64,000 nucleotides of DNA from Pseudanabaena mucicola str. Chao 1806 (GTDB taxonomy: Bacteria > Cyanobacteriota > Cyanobacteriia > Pseudanabaenales > Pseudanabaenaceae). Position numbers and translations under genes: made by a program. Under the pieces are notes generated by a model, which saw only the letters and a program-made list of their open reading frames with translations, ran no database searches and was not told the origin of the DNA. This document shows, piece by piece, positions 59,783-64,000 of the stretch. The stretch lies in contig NZ_CP097329.1 in NCBI RefSeq assembly GCF_030323025.1, positions 4,326,001 through 4,390,000 on the forward strand, given 5' to 3'. How positions within the stretch are numbered: the first letter of the stretch is position 1; each line of letters starts with the position of its first letter.

Positions 59783-59823
59783 CTTTAACGGGCGTATAGC
59801 TTCGGTATAACGCCAAGTTAGGC
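59783..59823 (-). other. attC-like integron recombination site (short)
   Basis: Read on the minus strand, GCCTAAC (59817-59823) fits the R' consensus RYYYAAC exactly and GTTAAAG (59783-59789) fits GTTRRRY in six of seven positions. Between them GGCGT / ACGCC forms an inner stem. It lies 13 bp after the stop of the following gene in the same orientation, the place where cassettes carry attC. At 41 bp it is shorter than normal attC sites (about 57-140), so this could be coincidental. Confidence 0.4.
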
Positions 59824-59836
59824 GGTCACCACTTGA

Positions 59837-61072
59837 CTACTCTTTGAGTCTCTTGATCCTTCCCTCTAGCCAAGTTCCGAAAACTACTGGTTTCCAGTCT
59901 GCACCAACCTTGGCGCACACTTCTGTGGTAAAGGTCAAAGCACTTCCAGCCAGTCCGCCTGCTAACCCGCCAATTGCACCACCAATGGCTCCGCCTCCCA
60001 GAATTCCAAACATCCTAAGTGAGTTTCGCCCGAACTTGACGAGACCTGTCTCCTGCGCGAGTTCGTTGTGGTAGGCAAGAATAGCATTTCTATCACGGTC
60101 AGATTCTTGTTGCAGCCACTTTCTGAACCTTACCGCTTTGCGACGAATTTCAATAACGTCGTCCAGCTTTAGGACACCCGTATTCACGAGTTTGCGAATA
60201 CTTGGGAACTCAACCTCTTCGTGGAGGCTCTCGATTGTTGTCTTTAGCTTCTGATTTTGGCTTACAGACTCGAACAACTTATCTCCAACAAGCCGACTCA
60301 TCGGACGGGGCAGAAAGAGGTCGGCTCCGAGACTTGAGGCAGACCAAATGAACCTATTCGAGAGTGCATTTGCGATTAGGGGACTACCGCTATGCAACTT
60401 TAGATCGAACCCTGCGAATAAAGATAAATCTAGAAAGTTGATGTTCCAGCTAATTATGTGAGCATCTCTCGACAGATCATGGTGAACCGTAGCCTTTATC
60501 TCAGGCACCTTGGAAATCTTCTTTATTGCATAGAGGTCATCAATAAGAGCTTGTATTATCAATGAACTCCGATCTGGGTTCTCACAATCCCGCCTTGCAT
60601 CTTCTACCGCCGCCCCAAAACTATCCGCTTTAACTTCAACGACATTGCCACGAAGTGCATCATAAAATCTCTTTCTATGGCGGCTTTTTGAGGGGAGTAC
60701 CTTTTCTACCTCACCGTTGTGTAGATATCGCCTCTCAAAAACGTTCTCTTTGGCTTGAACTTCATCCTGCACATTCCAGATCGAGTAGGTGCTGCCTTTT
60801 TCGATAGCAGTCGTCATAAAGGAGTAGTCATAGATTTTTATCACTCCCTCATTGACTAGGTTTGTAAAAAGATCTAGCTTTTCTTGATCCGCAAACCACT
60901 TAAGAAAGAGACTGAAGAAGTGCGGATTACTCGGAACTACATAGACTGTGTCATAATAAATTAGAGATTCAGCAAAGAGTCCAATATCTATCTCTAAGCC
61001 TCGAACATGCAGGTCAGGACTGGAAAATGCCCATGTTTCAAGTGGAACTAGTGCTGATGTGTGACTTGACAT
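59837..61072 (-). CDS. Unknown protein with glycine-zipper C terminus (candidate effector)
   Basis: I do not recognise this 411-residue protein. The N-terminal 340 residues are soluble, with segments such as IDIGLFAESLIYYDTVYVVP, PSKSRHRKRFYDALRGNVVE and IISWNINFLDLSLFAGFDLK. Then a helical charged stretch (IEIRRKAVRFRKWLQQESDR) leads to GILGGGAIGGAIGGLAGGLA, a GxxxG glycine zipper typical of pore-forming or membrane-inserting helices. The end is WLEGRIKRLKE. Codon and base use look less AT-biased, without GCGATCGC sites over most of the gene, unlike its neighbours. An attC-like site follows its stop. Location in a defence/TA region suggests, but does not prove, a role as effector. Confidence 0.8.
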   Translation of the reverse strand: MSSHTSALVPLETWAFSSPDLHVRGLEIDIGLFAESLIYYDTVYVVPSNPHFFSLFLKWFADQEKLDLFTNLVNEGVIKIYDYSFMTTAIEKGSTYSIWNVQDEVQAKENVFERRYLHNGEVEKVLPSKSRHRKRFYDALRGNVVEVKADSFGAAVEDARRDCENPDRSSLIIQALIDDLYAIKKISKVPEIKATVHHDLSRDAHIISWNINFLDLSLFAGFDLKLHSGSPLIANALSNRFIWSASSLGADLFLPRPMSRLVGDKLFESVSQNQKLKTTIESLHEEVEFPSIRKLVNTGVLKLDDVIEIRRKAVRFRKWLQQESDRDRNAILAYHNELAQETGLVKFGRNSLRMFGILGGGAIGGAIGGLAGGLAGSALTFTTEVCAKVGADWKPVVFGTWLEGRIKRLKE

Positions 61073-61402
61073 AACCTATTTCTACCTTTAATCCATCGAA
61101 CTTTGCATTAGACGGAAAATTTTGTCTAATCTGAACTATAGGCTGAAATTCAAGTTTCTGCCTATATTACCTATATGAAATATTATATGGAGAGTCTCCG
61201 CCTAAGATCCCATTTTGAGGTAATTATACGGAAAATATTTTAAGTTGAGCCACAAGTATGCAAGTTTTTAGATCTGATACAAGACTAAGCTAGGTAGATT
61301 ATTTCACTCTTGGGCTTGGGTTTTGATCGCATTAACAATCAATTTCCTAAAGGCGATCGCTATTACTGTGAGTCGTGATTTTTAGGCGATCGCATTAACA
61401 AT
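61073..61402. other. 330-bp gap upstream of the glycine-zipper gene
   Basis: Contains the inverted repeat ATTAGAC / GTCTAAT (61114-61137) about 45 bp before the gene start, possibly an operator, and two GGCGATCGC sites. No gene is seen. Confidence 0.4.
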
Positions 61403-61606
61403 CTATCTTCTAAAGGCGACATTAAAATCAGCTTCAGTCGATTGTTGAGAACCTGAAAACATCCCAAACGACATAAACTGACTAGCGCGACTAACTGACT
61501 CAGGCTTAAAGAAAGTCACAAAAACTTGGCTCTCTGTAATATCTTTTGGGATTTCCGCTAACTCGACTTTACCGTTCCGATATATTCCTTGGATTGTCTG
61601 TAACAT
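61403..61606 (-). CDS. Orphan antitoxin, AF2212/DUF104-like
   Basis: A 67-residue protein whose start TIQGIYRNGKVELAEIPKDI has the order of the AF2212-like (DUF104) antitoxin family; ESQVFVTFFKPES follows. In other genomes it is followed by a PIN toxin. Here the only PIN gene nearby is on the other strand with its own antitoxin, so the toxin seems to be lost. Start ATG at 61606. Confidence 0.7.
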   Translation of the reverse strand: MLQTIQGIYRNGKVELAEIPKDITESQVFVTFFKPESVSRASQFMSFGMFSGSQQSTEADFNVAFRR

Positions 61607-61828
61607 AATCGTTTGCGCTGGTTAATTTAAGCGATCGCCAATCAATTCTAGCACTACAACATTTTAGTTAATATTCGCAGCGATTTGTGACTTTGTGCGA
61701 TTAGATGCGATCGCCATCAATAATTTTTAGGCGATCGCAACTTACCACATTCTACTCAAACCCAAAATGTCGAGTAAAATCATAATTAATCGGTCTAAGG
61801 AAAACTTACCATGTAGGGTAGAAACATT

Positions 61829-62083
61829 ATGACAACTGCCACCGCCCAAATTAACATCCCCTTTGAACTACTAGCCGAAGCCGTCACCACCCTCAATATT
61901 GAACATAAAATCAAATTATGGAAATTGCTAGGTCAAGAAATCACCGAAGCCCAAAGCGTTACCCGAAATAACATTGATACCAATGCCATAGATTCTCTCG
62001 ATCGCGTAGTCGAGAAAGTTCTATTAGAAACTGGCATGACCGAAGATGAACTAGTAGAAGCTTTTGTCAATCAGGAATCATGA
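61829..62083 (+). CDS. Antitoxin of a VapC-type PIN pair
   Basis: An 84-residue protein: INIPFELLAEAVTTLNIEHK and LWKLLGQEITEAQSV, then the acidic C-terminal ETGMTEDELVEAFVNQES. The pattern fits cyanobacterial antitoxins paired with PIN toxins. The end overlaps the toxin start as ATGA. Confidence 0.78.
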   Translation: MTTATAQINIPFELLAEAVTTLNIEHKIKLWKLLGQEITEAQSVTRNNIDTNAIDSLDRVVEKVLLETGMTEDELVEAFVNQES

Positions 62084-62517
62084 TGATATTGATTATTGAC
62101 GCAAACATCCTAATTGCCGAATTACTTCGTCAGCGTGGACGCGAACTATTGCGGAACAAGCAACTGGTAGTATACGCGGTCGAAAGGGTTGTAGATGAGA
62201 CTAATTACGAAATCCAGAAGCGAATAAGTCGCATGATAACTACAGGTAAGTTGAGCATAGAAACAGGAACAGATTTAACGAAAGCAACTTCTGAACTGCT
62301 AAAAACCTCTATTATTAACGTTCCTCAAATTGAATATGGTTATTTAGAAATAGAAGCTAAAGAACGCATACCTAGAGACCCCGATGATTGGCATACCGTA
62401 GCTCTAGCAATACATCTAGATGCAGCAATCTGGACACAAGACAATGATTTTCTGGGTTGTGGTTGTCCATGCTGGACGACTGACACTTTAATTTCACATC
62501 TGAAACGAATTAGCTAA
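62080..62517 (+). CDS. PIN-domain toxin
   Basis: A 145-residue PIN protein: MILIIDANILIAELLRQRGR, first Asp in DAN; VVYAVERVVDETNYEIQKRI, second acid; RIPRDPDDWHTVALAIHLDA, the D-P-D-D-W-H pattern; and IWTQDNDFLGCGCPCWTTD, last Asp pair. The end has three closely spaced Cys. No lesion is visible. Last gene of the TA region before acr3. Confidence 0.85.
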   Translation: MMILIIDANILIAELLRQRGRELLRNKQLVVYAVERVVDETNYEIQKRISRMITTGKLSIETGTDLTKATSELLKTSIINVPQIEYGYLEIEAKERIPRDPDDWHTVALAIHLDAAIWTQDNDFLGCGCPCWTTDTLISHLKRIS

Positions 62518-62566
62518 TATTTGCAGTGATTTGTGACGTTGTGAGATTAGGGGCGATCGCCTCAAT

Positions 62567-63631
62567 TTACCTAGTTCGATCTGCTCTATCAAAGAAGTTT
62601 CGCTTAAACCAAAAGGATAAATTCACGAGGCTAATTAAAACGGGGACTTCGATTAAGGGACCAACAACCGCCACAAAAGCAGCACCCGAATTAATGCCAA
62701 ATACACCCACCGCCACAGCGATCGCTAGTTCAAAATTGTTACTTGCTGCCGTAAAAGCAACACTTGCAGCTTTGTCGTAATCCGCCTTGATGAGCCAAGC
62801 AAGATAAAAGCTGAATACAAACATCACAACGAAATAAATCAATAATGGAATCGAAATCCTGACGACATCTAAAGGGATTTTTAACATCAAGTTGCCCTTA
62901 AGACTGAACATCACCACAATCGTAAATAGCAATGAAATGAGAGTGATCGGGCTGATTTTGGGAATAAAGACATTCTGATACCAAGTTCTCCCATTAGCTT
63001 TGCTCAGAAAAAAGCGCGTCAAAAATCCTGCGATAAAGGGAATGCCAAGATAGATAGAAACAGTCTGTCCAATCTCGATGATGCTCACATTGACTATAGT
63101 GCTTCTTAAACCAAATAGCGGCGGTAATACCGTAATGAATACCCAAGCATAAAAACTATAGAACATCACTTGGAAGATGCTATTAAAGGCAACTAACCCT
63201 GCCGTATATTCGGAATTACCCTTAGCGAGATCGCTCCATACCACTACCATCGCGATACAGGGCGCAATCCCGATCAACATCAAGCCCACCATATATTCGG
63301 GTGAGTCTCGAAAAAAGGCGATCGCCAAGAGAAACATAAAACTCGGCGCAACGATCCAACTCTGAAATAGAGATAAAGCTAAGATTTTGCCATTGCGGAA
63401 GACATCGCCTAATTCTTCGTAACGTACCTTAGCGAAGGGGGGATACATCATCAAAATTAAGCCGATCGCGATCGCAATATTGGTCGTGCCAACTTGAAAC
63501 TGATTGATCACCCGATCAACCGCAGGAAAAAGTGCGCCGATGGTCACACCGATCGCCATCGCCAGAAAAATCCAGACGGTCAAAAAACGATCAAGTATAG
63601 AGAGTTTTTTAATCGGCAGTATATGTGCCAT
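62567..63631 (-). CDS. acr3: Acr3-family arsenite efflux transporter
   Basis: Ten-segment arsenite/proton antiporter of the Acr3 family (BART superfamily), 354 residues. The conserved Cys of the fourth segment is in [20 protein letters not shown]. Further signatures are [20 protein letters not shown] and [20 protein letters not shown]. It extrudes arsenite, complementing ArsJ, which handles arsenate via the organoarsenical. The start at 63631 gives the expected [20 protein letters not shown]. It is divergent from arsR with an operator-like sequence in between. Confidence 0.95.
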   Translation of the reverse strand: MAHILPIKKLSILDRFLTVWIFLAMAIGVTIGALFPAVDRVINQFQVGTTNIAIAIGLILMMYPPFAKVRYEELGDVFRNGKILALSLFQSWIVAPSFMFLLAIAFFRDSPEYMVGLMLIGIAPCIAMVVVWSDLAKGNSEYTAGLVAFNSIFQVMFYSFYAWVFITVLPPLFGLRSTIVNVSIIEIGQTVSIYLGIPFIAGFLTRFFLSKANGRTWYQNVFIPKISPITLISLLFTIVVMFSLKGNLMLKIPLDVVRISIPLLIYFVVMFVFSFYLAWLIKADYDKAASVAFTAASNNFELAIAVAVGVFGINSGAAFVAVVGPLIEVPVLISLVNLSFWFKRNFFDRADRTR

Positions 63632-63645
63632 GATTAATTTACCTA

Positions 63646-63681
63646 ATATTGATTAATATCAATATTTATAATAATCGATAT
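63646..63681. promoter_or_regulatory. 36-bp imperfect palindromic operator between acr3 and arsR
   Basis: ATATTGATTAATATCAAT followed by ATTTATAATAATCGATAT; in 36 positions it matches the operator at 54320-54355 in about 29-30, and its half-sites keep the order ATATyGATTA. It lies 15 bp before acr3 and about 40 bp before arsR, so one bound ArsR dimer or pair of dimers could control both. Confidence 0.8.
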
Positions 63682-63719
63682 TTTATCACCTCGCATTAAT
63701 TCATGGCACTATAAGTTTT

Positions 63720-64000
63720 ATGAAGCCAAATCAATCGATTACCTGTTGTCCACCCCTATTAGAAGGTCGTCTTACCTCTGACGATGCCAACTACTTAGCG
63801 GCTATATTTCGAGTATTGGGGGAACCTGCACGTTTACAAATCTTGAGCTTAATTGCGGCTCAACCGAGTCAGGAAGTATGCGCTTGTGAGTTGGTGGAAA
63901 CTTTAGGTTTAGCACAGCCGACGGTCAGCCATCATCTCAAAGTTCTATATGAAGCAGGTTTACTAACTAAGGAACGGAGTGGAACTTGGATTTACTATCG
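63720..64000 (+). CDS. arsR: ArsR-family arsenite-responsive repressor (3' end outside window)
   Basis: Winged-helix repressor. ATG at 63720; MKPNQSITCCPPLLEGRL at the start, RVLGEPARLQILSLIAAQPS, EVCACELVETLGLAQPTVSH and HLKVLYEAGLLTKERSG follow, the typical ArsR alpha5 recognition helix. The CxC in EVCACEL corresponds to the As(III)-sensing site of ArsR (ELCVCDL). The frame runs off the window edge after about 93 residues. Regulates the divergent acr3 and probably gap-arsJ too. Confidence 0.93.
   Translation, partial: MKPNQSITCCPPLLEGRLTSDDANYLAAIFRVLGEPARLQILSLIAAQPSQEVCACELVETLGLAQPTVSHHLKVLYEAGLLTKERSGTWIYY

Noticed and set aside
59516-59788. 90-residue plus-strand frame
   Set aside because: Runs across a family G fossil and the attC-like region; no sign of a real gene.
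1-64000. tRNA, rRNA or other standard RNA genes
   Set aside because: Gaps were read on both strands for T-arm-like GTTCRAxxC patterns with paired ends, and for tmRNA and RNase P marks; none was convincing.

Overview
The window is chromosomal DNA of a cyanobacterium. Evidence: a CyanoP (PsbP-family) lipoprotein, a Get3d-type ATPase with a C-terminal alpha-crystallin domain, a DUF3318 protein, a NatH-type amino acid permease, and very frequent GCGATCGC (HIP1) sites in an AT-rich background. The gene content would fit a filamentous Pseudanabaena-like organism, but that genus is a guess.

Positions 1-41.3 kb are mostly core chromosome: ybeY and dgkA, carB, an amino acid ABC permease, a dCMP deaminase followed by two small envelope genes, metK, an NlpC/P60 endopeptidase, a sigma-like gene with a SPOR-tailed membrane protein, prmA, agmatine deiminase and arginine decarboxylase (two steps from arginine towards putrescine), the Get3d ATPase, an HPt protein, lipA, mutS2 without its Smr domain, cyanoP, an RsbU-like phosphatase, a double-domain M16 peptidase, an HNH protein and two FAD-dependent oxidoreductases. 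The gaps hold several families of small palindromic or terminal-inverted-repeat elements. An AT-rich cassette of three overlapping genes of unknown function lies at 33.1-34.4 kb.

Positions 41.5-51.8 kb form a defence and plasticity region. It holds the three genes of a type I restriction-modification system, with hsdS well upstream of an overlapping hsdR-hsdM pair. Between them lie one truncated and two nonsense-mutated VapC-type toxin genes, a frameshifted small gene and a complete ISKra4-like insertion sequence with terminal repeats, a 9-bp target duplication and a frameshifted transposase.

Positions 51.8-64 kb hold an arsenic-resistance locus in two parts. arsJ and its partner GAPDH lie on the left, and acr3 with divergent arsR lies on the right; the window ends inside arsR. 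The two parts have closely similar 36-bp palindromic operators, so they are probably one ArsR regulon. About 8 kb of toxin-antitoxin genes separate them: a broken MazF-like pair, MazEF, VapBC, DUF433/DUF5615, a PIN pair, MazF/antitoxin, an orphan antitoxin and another PIN pair. Repeated fossils of an XRE-type antitoxin gene lie between them. This stretch also has a 411-residue protein of unknown function with a glycine-zipper tail and a short attC-like site just after its stop. That protein and the three-gene cassette are the best candidates for something undescribed.
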